Shown piece after piece: positions 8,241-16,098 of a DNA stretch of 64,000 nt (positions within the stretch are counted from its first letter, which is position 1; the number at the start of each line of letters is the position of its first letter). Origin of the DNA: Sphingomonas sabuli (lineage in GTDB: Bacteria > Pseudomonadota > Alphaproteobacteria > Sphingomonadales > Sphingomonadaceae). The DNA lies in NCBI RefSeq assembly GCF_014352855.1, contig NZ_CP060697.1:620001-684000 (forward strand), given 5' to 3'. The translations under genes were made by a program, and so were the position numbers. Below the pieces are notes generated by a model. It was not told the origin of the DNA. It did not search any database and worked only from the letters and a program-made list of their open reading frames with translations.

Positions 8241-8285
8241 CTCTTAATCAGCGGGTCCTAGGTTCGAGCCCTAGTGCGTCCACCA
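8241..8285 (+). other. 3' half of tRNA-Lys(CTT): probable attachment site of a genomic island
   Basis: The sequence folds as the 3' half of a tRNA: anticodon loop CTCTTAA (anticodon CTT, lysine), stem TCAGC, five-base variable loop, T arm CTAGG-TTCGAGC-CCTAG, acceptor strand TGCGTCC, discriminator A and encoded CCA. The bases before the anticodon loop do not pair with TCAGC, so the 5' half is absent and this is not a working tRNA gene. Elements that integrate into tRNA 3' ends leave exactly this remnant at the far end. The orientation puts the element on the left and the chromosome on the right. Confidence 0.82.
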
Positions 8286-8356
8286 TTCCTTCCTTTTAAC
8301 CGCCTGCTAACCATTCCGGCGCATCCTTTCTCCGTCCCATGGGTTGGAGCCCGACG

Positions 8357-8611
8357 ATGCGCGTACGAATGATCCTTGGTGTAGCGGCCATGATCGGCCT
8401 TCCGCTCGCAGCGCATGCTGCAGAGCCCGCCAACGCGCCCTCCCCTCGGACCGAGCAAGCGACGCAGAAGCCGGCGGTGCAACTGGCGTCGCAGGATGCG
8501 AAAGTCGACATGGGCAAGGCCACGGAGAGCGATGCGGATACCACCGCGCCGAAGCGCCGGGCTCGAGTGACGACTTGCCGCTGCGGCGATCAGGCACCGA
8601 GCGCCAACTAG
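8357..8611 (+). CDS. Small secreted protein of unknown function
   Basis: An 84-residue product with a signal peptide (MRVRMILGVAAMIGLPLAAHAAE) and a short low-complexity mature part ending in a Cys pair (TCRC). TTGGAG seven bases before the ATG at 8357 supports that start over the ATG at 8339. It is the first gene on the chromosomal side of the tRNA remnant, and its 3' end overlaps the convergent CHAT gene by four bases. No family is recognised. Confidence 0.55.
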   Translation: MRVRMILGVAAMIGLPLAAHAAEPANAPSPRTEQATQKPAVQLASQDAKVDMGKATESDADTTAPKRRARVTTCRCGDQAPSAN

Positions 8612-11600
8612 CGCGCCTTGCTCCTGACCAGGGGCGCTTCCCCGTCCCCGACGATCGCGAACGCCGCCCAGTAGAACGGGTGCGACGTATCGGCGTCGTC
8701 CATCAGCTTAGCCTGTGACAGGCGCATGGCGGTCACCGTCGGCGTCCCCGGCGACGCGGCGAACAATCCGGCGACCAGCCTTTCCGTCGCGCTGAAATCG
8801 TCCGGGACCGGCCAGTGGCTGGCGACGACCAGCCGCCCGCCCGCGCCAACGAAGGCGCGGACAAGCCCGTCGAGAGCCACGTCGCCTCCGGTCGCCAGAC
8901 CCGCGCTTTGCGTCGCCACCGCGGTTGCCGTGCCGGCCGTGTCGCAGGCGGACAGGATGACGACATCGGCGTCCAGATCGAGGTCGAAAATCTCACGAAA
9001 CGTGAGCAGTCCGTCCGATCCCTTCGGCCCGAAACTGGTCAGCAGCGCCGGCTGGGTCGGACATTGCGGCCGCGGCGCCGTGACCACCCCGTGCGTCGCG
9101 AAATGTATGATGCGATAGTCCTTGAGATCGTCGCGCGCCTCGATCGCCGTGTCGGTAAAGGCGTCGCCGGTAACAACGTCAACGCCCCGGCTCCCTTCCC
9201 GCGCCAGAATATCGCCGGCGATCTTCAACTCCCGCGCGCTGATCGGCCGTTGCCATGAGGCCAGCGGAAGCATGCAGTTCACGTCAATCGCATCCTGGGG
9301 GCCTGCGGCTCGTCCCGCCGGCACGCTGTTGTGACCAAGGCCAAGATACGCCTTGTCACCCGCCGATGGAGGCGCATTGCGAAGACTGACGAACGAACGC
9401 GGCGAAACGGCCGTGCTGACGTCGCGGTCGCGGCCAAGCCAGGCGAGGCCGGTGAAATCGAAATCGCTGTCGGGGTTGGCAGCGACGCGCGCAGCATAAC
9501 GGTCGACCGACGACCGATCGGTAATCAAAGCGTTCGCGGGCATCCGCAGCATGGCGCCGTCGGGTTCGAAGATGAGATGCTTCGTGCGGGCGATTTCGGC
9601 CGCGAAGGGCGCGAACAGGTCCCCGTATAATTTGTGCGCCATGGGGATGTCGTAGGCGTAGGTCACCTGCTGCCCCCGCTCCACCGTCACGATGCTTTCG
9701 CGGAGCGTCTTCACCTGCGCCTCAAGCTCGCCCGCGGTGACCGGCAGCTTGACGACACCAGCCGACGTGGGCGTGGCGAGGAAGGCGTAAATGCCTTCGT
9801 CGACCACAGTCATCCGGTAGTAGGCTTCGCCCGGGCGAAGAGCCTTTTGCAGTTCGTCGAGCGTGATGATGTCGCTCGTCACGGCGCGGTATCGCGGATA
9901 GTCGGCTAGCGATGATTGGGTCGCCAGCGCTGCCTTGCGCGCGGTGTCGAGATCGACGCGAAGCGCGGCCGTTCGCGCCGCTTCCGTCGCCGTCGGCGTG
10001 GCCAGCGCCTCCATCCGGGTCAGCGAGATACGCGTCCGTTCGACCTGGCGGGTCAGCGATACCGCCTGGCGGAACAGGCGCGACGCCTCGCCAGTCCCGC
10101 CGTTGAGTTCGCGCGCCAGGATCGCCTGTGTCTGCGCGAGGCCCGGGCGCATCATCAATTGCGTCGCCGCGAAAATCTCCGCGCCTTCGGCCGGCGTCGC
10201 CCCGTCCTTCAGCAGAATGTCGACATAGGGCCGCAACACGCGCGCAAACGACGGCGGCAAGGTGCTGGCATCGCCATGCGACTTCACGATCTCGCGGAAT
10301 ACCGTTTCGGCCTCTGTGACGTTGCCGGACCTGGCGAGATGCCCGGCAAAGCGGGCCCGGGCGTTGAGCAGCGCCGCCGACCCCGGATAGTTGGTTTCGA
10401 GGATGATCACCGCCTGGCGGAACTGGCGGTCGGCTTCGGCGATATTGCCCGTCTGTTCGGCCAGCGCGCCCAGGTCGCCGACGATCTGCGAGCGCATCCA
10501 GGCAATCGATGCCACGCGCCCGCCGCGCACCGCGGCAAGCTTTGTGTCGGCTTCGCCAAGCGCGTCGCGGGCCCCGCCGAAATTTCCCTGCAGCCGTAGC
10601 GACGTGCCGCGCAACTGCAGGGCCTGGCCGTCGAGGATTTCGCCTTTCTCTTCCGGCGTCAGGTCGTCGGACGCTCCGCCCAGCTGCTGACCGACTCCGG
10701 CTTCGGAATTCAGCCGCTGCGACGTGACGCTGTCGATCGACGGACGCGTCTCGTCCTGTTCGGCCGACCGGGCCGCGAAGGCAGGCATCGGCTTGGCGAG
10801 CTCGACCAGGGCCGCGTCGGGCTGGGACTGGTTGAGCAGGTGCATGGCGCGATAGTTACGCAGGCGGCGGCCGTCGATCGGGTCGCCGAACACTTGTTCG
10901 TCCGCCCGCGCAAACAACGCGTCCGCTTCCTGGAAGCGGCCGAGGTTGGACTTCTGCAACGCTTCGTTGATGAGCGCTTCCGCCCGGCTGATCGGCGCCG
11001 TCTCCGCGCTGCCGACCGCGGCGAAGAATTCCGCCGCATCGGCGTAGCTGCCGACATTGTTGCGCCGATAGGCCTCGGAAAGCGCCCGGGTCGGGTCGAG
11101 CGTGCCGGCCTGCACCCGCGCAAAGGCCGCGGGATCGCCGGCGCCGGTCATCGCGATCGACACTTCGCCGTCCACCGCGGCGTCGGCGACGAGACTGCGC
11201 AGGCCCAGCCGCAGCGCGCTGTCATACCCCGCCAATCCTTCGGCGATGTAGAGCGTGTTTCCGCGGCGAAATTCATAGGTGCGATAGGTCACCGGAACGT
11301 CGTTGAGCGTGCAATTGCTGATCGAGACCTCGCCCAGCTGCTCGATAGCGCCGCGTCCGGCGGGCTTGCACGTGGCGGTCCGGGTGCGCAGTCCCGCGAG
11401 CCGCGCGGATGCGCCTTCGCTGCGCAGAAGGTACAGCTTGCCGACCGGAAGCGCGGCGTCGCGGCAGGTGATGGCGTAGCCGGCGTCGAACATGCCGACG
11501 AGCGCGGGGTCGGTGGCCACCGGCTGGGCCGAACAATAGCTGGATCCCGCTGAGCCGATGCGGAAGCTGTCGCGGACACTGATCGGCGCGGCCCATACTC

Positions 11601-11661
11601 CGATTGCCCAGGCGAACGACGCCAGCGCGACGGCGGCAACGGCTGGTTTCACCATCCTCAT
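8608..11661 (-). CDS. Secreted TPR-CHAT protein (caspase-like peptidase)
   Basis: The product has about 1017 residues: an N-terminal signal peptide (VKPAVAAVALASFAWAIGVWA), a long middle of helical TPR-type repeats (about residues 200-560), a coiled region, and a C-terminal CHAT domain. The CHAT catalytic pair is visible: His in HFATHG (about 857) and Cys in LSACDTAG (about 906). CHAT domains are clan CD peptidases related to caspases and separases. The gene starts 16 bases after the stop of a TpsB-type transporter, so the two form an operon; the transporter could carry it or its substrate across the outer membrane. GGAGGAGG precedes the chosen ATG. Confidence 0.9.
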   Translation of the reverse strand: MRMVKPAVAAVALASFAWAIGVWAAPISVRDSFRIGSAGSSYCSAQPVATDPALVGMFDAGYAITCRDAALPVGKLYLLRSEGASARLAGLRTRTATCKPAGRGAIEQLGEVSISNCTLNDVPVTYRTYEFRRGNTLYIAEGLAGYDSALRLGLRSLVADAAVDGEVSIAMTGAGDPAAFARVQAGTLDPTRALSEAYRRNNVGSYADAAEFFAAVGSAETAPISRAEALINEALQKSNLGRFQEADALFARADEQVFGDPIDGRRLRNYRAMHLLNQSQPDAALVELAKPMPAFAARSAEQDETRPSIDSVTSQRLNSEAGVGQQLGGASDDLTPEEKGEILDGQALQLRGTSLRLQGNFGGARDALGEADTKLAAVRGGRVASIAWMRSQIVGDLGALAEQTGNIAEADRQFRQAVIILETNYPGSAALLNARARFAGHLARSGNVTEAETVFREIVKSHGDASTLPPSFARVLRPYVDILLKDGATPAEGAEIFAATQLMMRPGLAQTQAILARELNGGTGEASRLFRQAVSLTRQVERTRISLTRMEALATPTATEAARTAALRVDLDTARKAALATQSSLADYPRYRAVTSDIITLDELQKALRPGEAYYRMTVVDEGIYAFLATPTSAGVVKLPVTAGELEAQVKTLRESIVTVERGQQVTYAYDIPMAHKLYGDLFAPFAAEIARTKHLIFEPDGAMLRMPANALITDRSSVDRYAARVAANPDSDFDFTGLAWLGRDRDVSTAVSPRSFVSLRNAPPSAGDKAYLGLGHNSVPAGRAAGPQDAIDVNCMLPLASWQRPISARELKIAGDILAREGSRGVDVVTGDAFTDTAIEARDDLKDYRIIHFATHGVVTAPRPQCPTQPALLTSFGPKGSDGLLTFREIFDLDLDADVVILSACDTAGTATAVATQSAGLATGGDVALDGLVRAFVGAGGRLVVASHWPVPDDFSATERLVAGLFAASPGTPTVTAMRLSQAKLMDDADTSHPFYWAAFAIVGDGEAPLVRSKAR

Positions 11662-11677
11662 CACCCTCCTCCGCCGG

Positions 11678-13471
11678 TCATTCGTACGTCCATGGCCACA
11701 AGCGCGTGGTCACCGAAATGAGAAGCCGCGGATCGGGCCGCTTCTCGTCGAAGCCGATCCGGGTCAGCGGAACCGCCAGTACCGCGTCCAGCACGAAGCG
11801 ATCGTAGGTCCCGCGCGCGCCTATGCCCGCCGACGCCAGATGATCGCGCCCCGCGATCAGCGGCGGCCCGACGCTGTCGACCGTGACCCAGTCGTAAAAG
11901 ACATACCCTTCGATCGCCGCGTCTTTCGCATCCGCGGGCACCGTGCTGCCGTAACGGATTTCCGAGCGGGCACCGAACCCGCGATCCCCCAGCAACGAGC
12001 CGGGGTCGTAGCCGCGTCCGACGCTGTAATTGCCCGCGGCGAACTGGTCGAAACTCAGCAGGGGCTTCCAGCTATACTGCGCTTGCGCCGCGATCGCGAA
12101 CGTCAGCTTCGGCAGGGGCCGGTATTCCCCCTGCAACAACGTGCGGACCACCGTCGCCGTCGACAGCCCGTTAAGCCGGCTTTGCGGCGTACCGCTGGTG
12201 CATCCGGCCGCCGGACAGGGCTCGGTCGCGCCGAGCATGTCCACACCCTTGCGCAGGTCTGCCTGAGCGTAGACCCGCCACGGTGGTTCGGACGGGTTGC
12301 GGTCGGCGGAAAAATCCGTCCCGCGCGCTTCGATGCCGAGGCGCAGAAAGGCTGTGCGCAACCGGTCGCGCGCGATCCGCTCGCCCACGAAATCGACGTC
12401 CTGGTCAGCGATGTCGATGCCGACCGACCCGCGGATCGTGCGGTCGAGCTTGCGGACGATCGGGTAGTCGACCTGCAGCGTGCTCAGCAGTGTTCGTGCC
12501 GTCAGGTCGTCCGGCCCTTCGATGGACGGCCGCGCCCGGGCGTAGGTGAACATTCCCCCGGCGCGCATCCCGCGATCGCCCAGCGCGAAGTCGTGGCCGA
12601 CCTGCATGGTCGTCTGCTCGCTGAAGTCGGCCGTCGAAAAGACCCCGATGGTCGTGCGATCCGCCAGCCCCGTGATGCCGAATGCCTGCGCCCGCGCGAA
12701 CCCGCCCCAGCGGCCAAGGATCTTCGACCCGCCGTTCTGGATGTTGATGTCCGAATAGATTGGCGTACGCTGGACGGTGACGTCGCCCAACACCTCGCCC
12801 GGCTTGGTGCCCGCAGGGCGCAGCGTAAGACGGACCGTATAGCCCGGAAGGTCGCTGGCCAGCAGCAAATAGCGCTCGGCCTCGAAGCGGTTGAACACCG
12901 GGCGCTTGCTGAGCTTGTTGAGATAGGCCGCGATGATCCGTTCCGCGCCATTGGCGTTGCCGCGGACTCGCACTTGCGCCAGCCGCGCCATCACCACCTG
13001 AAACCGCACTGTGCCGTCGGTGATCTTCTGTTCCGGCACCTGCACGGCAGCAATGTAGCCCGCGGCCCGCAGCTTGGCCGCCGCCCGGTCGCGGATTTCG
13101 CAGACGATCGAGATCGGCTGTTCAGTGCCGGTCAAACCGACATATCTGTCCGCCATGGCCGCGCCGGACAAGCCCTGCAGGCCGTCAAATTCGACGCCGC
13201 GCAGGGTTAGACGGACGTGCTTGAACTCCGGCGTATCGAGCGCGCAAGGGCTGCGTTCGAGCTCGGCATCGACTTCCAACCGGATGGCGCGATCACGGCG
13301 CAGGTCGGCGTCCGGCCGGGTCACCTCCTCGCGTGTCGGCGGGGCGGCCTGCGGCGGAACGGGCGGCGGCGCCTGGGCGGCAACGGACGCCGCGGGAACG
13401 GCAAGCGCAAGAGTGGCGGAGCGGAGCATCGCCGCCCGTGCGCTGGTCTTGCGGCGTCCCTGCAATGCCAT
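11678..13471 (-). CDS. TpsB/ShlB-FhaC-type outer-membrane transporter
   Basis: The 597-residue protein has a signal peptide, a Pro-rich linker, POTRA domains (about residues 65-200, including ITDGTVRFQVVMARLAQVRV) and a 16-strand barrel domain. The barrel carries the VGRGYDPGSLLGDRGFG motif (VRGY/F region of Omp85/TpsB lid loop) near residue 485 and ends in a C-terminal aromatic strand (RLWPWTYE). Family members secrete partner proteins across the outer membrane. GGAGG eight bases before the ATG supports the start. No TpsA partner with a filamentous-haemagglutinin N-terminal domain is seen nearby; the only operon partner is the TPR-CHAT gene. Confidence 0.92.
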   Translation of the reverse strand: MALQGRRKTSARAAMLRSATLALAVPAASVAAQAPPPVPPQAAPPTREEVTRPDADLRRDRAIRLEVDAELERSPCALDTPEFKHVRLTLRGVEFDGLQGLSGAAMADRYVGLTGTEQPISIVCEIRDRAAAKLRAAGYIAAVQVPEQKITDGTVRFQVVMARLAQVRVRGNANGAERIIAAYLNKLSKRPVFNRFEAERYLLLASDLPGYTVRLTLRPAGTKPGEVLGDVTVQRTPIYSDINIQNGGSKILGRWGGFARAQAFGITGLADRTTIGVFSTADFSEQTTMQVGHDFALGDRGMRAGGMFTYARARPSIEGPDDLTARTLLSTLQVDYPIVRKLDRTIRGSVGIDIADQDVDFVGERIARDRLRTAFLRLGIEARGTDFSADRNPSEPPWRVYAQADLRKGVDMLGATEPCPAAGCTSGTPQSRLNGLSTATVVRTLLQGEYRPLPKLTFAIAAQAQYSWKPLLSFDQFAAGNYSVGRGYDPGSLLGDRGFGARSEIRYGSTVPADAKDAAIEGYVFYDWVTVDSVGPPLIAGRDHLASAGIGARGTYDRFVLDAVLAVPLTRIGFDEKRPDPRLLISVTTRLWPWTYE

Positions 13472-13598
13472 CCGCCAGACCTCCCCCTGCCAGCGACCAG
13501 CGGCCCTTTGCCTAGCCTATAGCAGAAGCGCGGATTTACACACCCACCGCCCGCGAAAATCGGGAAGCGACGGCGCGTCGCCCACCGCTGTCATGCGG

Positions 13599-14366
13599 CT
13601 AGGCTTCGAAGCGGCCCCGTAGCGCATCCAGCGACGCGTCGTGGGTCAGGTCGAGATGGAGCGGCGTCACCGTGACGAACCCGTCGACGATGCCTTCGAG
13701 ATCGGTCGAATGCGACGGGGTCTGAACCATCGGGCCAAGGCCGAACCAGTAATATTTGTATCCGCGCGGGTCGGTCCGCTCGACGATCCGCAACCGCCCG
13801 TAATCGCGGATGCCCTGCCGGCACACGCGGATGCCCTTCACCTCTTCGGGTGAAAGCGCGGGAAAGTTGACGTTGATCAGCGTGCCGGGCGGCGGCGCAT
13901 AGGTTAGCAACGGACCGAGCGTCGTTTCCGCCCAGGCTTCGGCGGCCGCGAACGGCACCGTGTCGCCCATTCCCTCGCGCGAATAATTCTGGCTGAGCGC
14001 GATCGACGGTACGCCGGCCAGAGCGCCCTCCATCGCGGCAGATACCGTGCCCGAATAGGTCACGTCCTCGGCAAGGTTGGCGCCGCGATTGATTCCGGAC
14101 AGGATCAGGTCGGGCGGCGAATCCTTCATGATATGCGCCAGTGCCAGCATCACCGCGTCGGTCGGCGTGCCGGTGACGGAGAAGCGGCGGTTGTCGTGGC
14201 GCCGCACGCGCACCGGCTGCGTAAGCGTCAGCGAATGCCCCGCACCCGACTGCTCTTCAGTCGGCGCGACCACCCACACGTCGTCGGAGAAAGCGCGAGC
14301 GACGGTTTCGAGAAGGTCGAGCCCGCGGGCGTTGATCCCGTCGTCGTTGGTAAGGAGGATCCGCAT
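13599..14366 (-). CDS. surE: 5'/3'-nucleotidase SurE
   Basis: The 255-residue protein begins MRILLTNDDGINARG, the SurE signature with the metal-binding Asp pair, followed by VVAPTEEQSGAGHSLT and SGINRGANLAEDVTYSGTVSAAMEGA. SurE dephosphorylates nucleoside monophosphates and acts in stationary-phase survival in the cytoplasm. The ATG at 14366 is chosen because the family starts there; a longer open frame upstream has no conserved residues. Upstream, divergently, lie the promoter and leader of dksA. Confidence 0.95.
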   Translation of the reverse strand: MRILLTNDDGINARGLDLLETVARAFSDDVWVVAPTEEQSGAGHSLTLTQPVRVRRHDNRRFSVTGTPTDAVMLALAHIMKDSPPDLILSGINRGANLAEDVTYSGTVSAAMEGALAGVPSIALSQNYSREGMGDTVPFAAAEAWAETTLGPLLTYAPPPGTLINVNFPALSPEEVKGIRVCRQGIRDYGRLRIVERTDPRGYKYYWFGLGPMVQTPSHSTDLEGIVDGFVTVTPLHLDLTHDASLDALRGRFEA

Positions 14367-14475
14367 CCTCGCCTCATAGCGAGCGGCAGGCGGGCCGCAA
14401 CCGATGCTTATCAAAGGAGAATTGCGCCAATTCGGCAACAGCTTGTGGATTTCGGGGATGGACGTCCGTCAGCGC

Positions 14476-14504
14476 TTGTTAAGCGATATGGGCTTAATTA
14501 TAGG
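14476..14504 (+). promoter_or_regulatory. Probable promoter of dksA
   Basis: TTGTTA (14476-14481) and TATAGG (14499-14504) are separated by 17 bases in an AT-rich patch of otherwise GC-rich DNA. It predicts a 5' leader of about 150 bases before the dksA ATG. Confidence 0.5.
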
Positions 14505-14537
14505 CGCCGTCGGGGATTACCGGCTTTCCAGGTCTAA

Positions 14538-14643
14538 GTCCCGGGAAAGCCTTGTTGAATCCGCCACCGGCTGTACCGGGTGGCCCGGTCGCAGCTGCGG
14601 CGGCGGGCTATTGAGGGAACCGGACGGCGCAAGCTCCCGGGAC
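14538..14643 (+). promoter_or_regulatory. Structured 5' leader of dksA
   Basis: A perfect 9-base inverted repeat, GTCCCGGGA (14538-14546) and TCCCGGGAC (14635-14643), would close a domain of about 100 bases directly before the dksA ribosome site (GGGAGGG at 14648). Inside it lies a further hairpin, CCACCGG-CTGTA-CCGGGTGG, and the palindrome GCAGCTGC. It matches no riboswitch class known to me; it could be a regulatory leader or a processed small RNA. Confidence 0.4.
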
Positions 14644-14660
14644 CGGTGGGAGGGTTCAAG

Positions 14661-15125
14661 ATGGCGACTGCGCTCAAAGATATCTTCAACGAACAACCGG
14701 TCCCGTTCGACCGCATCATCGTTCCGGAAGGCTATGGCCCGTCCGACGGCGAAGAGTTCATGTGCGACCTGCATCGCGCCTACTTCCTCAAGAAGCTGCG
14801 CGAATGGAAGGAAGCCATCGTCGAGGAATCGCGCCAGACCATGGCCCAGCTCCAGGTCGACTCGCTGCGCGAGCCGGACATCGCCGACCGCGCGTCGAGC
14901 GAGACCGACTGGGGTATCGAGCTTCGCACCCGCGACCGCCAGCGCAAGCTGATCAGCAAGATCGATGCCGCCGTGCGCCGTCTTTACGAGGGCGAATATG
15001 GCTATTGCGAAGTGACCGGCGACCCAATCTCGCTGGCCCGGCTCGAAGCCCGCCCGATCGCGACCATGACATTGGAAGCGCAGGAGCAGCACGAGCGCGT
15101 CGAGAAAGTCTCGCGCGACGACTGA
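14661..15125 (+). CDS. dksA: DksA-type RNA polymerase-binding transcription factor
   Basis: The 154-residue protein matches alphaproteobacterial DksA: an N-terminal region, a coiled coil whose tip carries DIADRA (the DxxDxA motif that reaches the polymerase secondary channel) and a C-terminal globular part YGYCEVTGDPISLARLEARP. Only one of the four zinc-finger Cys remains, which is usual in this class. It works with ppGpp in the stringent response. GGGAGGG sits seven bases before the ATG. A 9-bp hairpin follows the gene. Confidence 0.93.
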   Translation: MATALKDIFNEQPVPFDRIIVPEGYGPSDGEEFMCDLHRAYFLKKLREWKEAIVEESRQTMAQLQVDSLREPDIADRASSETDWGIELRTRDRQRKLISKIDAAVRRLYEGEYGYCEVTGDPISLARLEARPIATMTLEAQEQHERVEKVSRDD

Positions 15126-15163
15126 GCGCGGGTTTGGTCACGCAATCTGACACTTGAGGGCGT

Positions 15164-15184
15164 GGCGGCGACCGGGTCGCCGCC
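15164..15184. terminator. GC hairpin between convergent dksA and DUF465 gene
   Basis: GGCGGCGAC, loop CGG, GTCGCCGCC forms a perfect 9-bp stem in the 71-base gap between the two convergent stops. There is no T run, so termination would be weak or need Rho; a bidirectional block is plausible. Confidence 0.45.
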
Positions 15185-15196
15185 TAACCGGCTCCG

Positions 15197-15361
15197 CTAG
15201 TGCTCGTAGTGGCCGGCCAGCTCGTCCTTGAGCCGGAGCTTTTCTTTCTTGAGTTGATGGAGAAGATCGTCATTCGGGTGCGACCGATGCTCCTCTTCGT
15301 CGATGATCGCGTGGAGCGCTGCGTGCTTGGATGCGAGCGTGTCGGCTTCAACCTTGTCCAT
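15197..15361 (-). CDS. Small DUF465 (YdcH-like) protein
   Basis: This 54-residue protein begins MDKVEADTLASKHAALHAII and continues through DEEEHRSHPNDDLLHQLKKEKLRLKDELA, split here by a short stretch. The pattern of a short helical hairpin with H..L...I..E and LKK.KL.LKDE is the DUF465/YdcH signature common in alphaproteobacteria. Its function is unknown. It converges on dksA and lies upstream of rcdA on the other strand. Confidence 0.85.
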   Translation of the reverse strand: MDKVEADTLASKHAALHAIIDEEEHRSHPNDDLLHQLKKEKLRLKDELAGHYEH

Positions 15362-15498
15362 CTGTGCATGTTCCTTTCGTGCAAACGCGGTGACAGCGCA
15401 GTCAATAAAGCATGTTTCCGCGCCTTTGTCTTGCGGCTGTCACATCCGTCCGTCGCGGCGTAACCGGCGGCCCATCGCGGGTTTACGGCGAGCCGAGT

Positions 15499-15517
15499 TT
15501 GTCCCGCGTTGGGACAA
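15499..15517. promoter_or_regulatory. Inverted repeat upstream of rcdA (possible operator)
   Basis: TTGTCCC-GCGTT-GGGACAA is a perfect 7-bp inverted repeat in the 230-base intergenic region between the DUF465 gene and rcdA. Its centre is about 85 bases before the rcdA start, a position suited to a dimeric regulator. The regulator is unknown. Confidence 0.35.
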
Positions 15518-15591
15518 TTTGAGCGTCTCCGCGGCACTTTGCGGCTGCATTTCGCGTTTTCCCTTCGTGCATAAAATGACAGTTTGAAGCG

Positions 15592-16080
15592 ATGGAAAAT
15601 TCCTACGAACAGGGCGAAGCCGAAATCCGCATCACGCCGCGGCTGGTCGACTCCTTCTACACGGAGGCGATGCTGCTGGCGGACGAGGCGCGCTCCTATT
15701 TCGACGACGCCGGGCGCGACGACCGGTGCGCGCTGGACCCGTTCGTCCGCGTCAACTTTGCCTGCGAGTCGCTCAAGGTCACGACTCGCATCATGCACAT
15801 CGTCGCCTGGCTGCTGACCCAGCGCGCGGTGGAAAGCGGCGAGATCGCGCTTCGCGACGGTCGCCGTCCGGAACGGCGTCTGGGCCATGCGCAGGAAAGC
15901 GACCCGGAAATCGTCGCCCGCCTGCCCGAAGCGGCACAGCGGCTGGTGAGCGCCAGCACCGATCTGTACGCGCGGGTGAAGCGGTTGGACGAAGGCAGCC
16001 TGATCGAGGAGCCGGCCGCAAGTCCGGCGCGTGCCCTGATGGGGCGGCTCGAACGCGGCCTTGGAGGCCAGGTCGCCTAA
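15592..16080 (+). CDS. rcdA: RcdA-like DUF1465 protein (CtrA degradation adaptor family)
   Basis: The 162-residue all-helical protein matches DUF1465. Visible features are the N-terminal TPRLVDSFYTEAMLLADEARSYFD split around the first helix, the central SLKVTTRIMHIVAWLLTQRAV and the LPEAAQRLVSASTDLYARVKRLD helix. In Caulobacter the family member RcdA is an adaptor delivering CtrA and other substrates to ClpXP; in sphingomonads that role is inferred. The acidic C-terminus differs from Caulobacter. Confidence 0.82.
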   Translation: MENSYEQGEAEIRITPRLVDSFYTEAMLLADEARSYFDDAGRDDRCALDPFVRVNFACESLKVTTRIMHIVAWLLTQRAVESGEIALRDGRRPERRLGHAQESDPEIVARLPEAAQRLVSASTDLYARVKRLDEGSLIEEPAASPARALMGRLERGLGGQVA

Positions 16081-16098
16081 CTGCTAGCATCCTCGCCG

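Noticed and set aside
8241..8285. A functional tRNA-Lys gene
   Set aside because: The D arm, acceptor 5' strand and anticodon-stem 5' strand are missing; only the 3' half can fold.
8608..11661. A Craspase-type CRISPR TPR-CHAT protease
   Set aside because: No CRISPR array or gRAMP effector is present, and the protein carries a signal peptide and sits with an outer-membrane transporter.
11558..13210. A 550-codon open frame antisense to the TpsB gene
   Set aside because: Arg-rich shadow frame; the minus-strand gene has POTRA and barrel motifs, a ribosome site and an operon partner.
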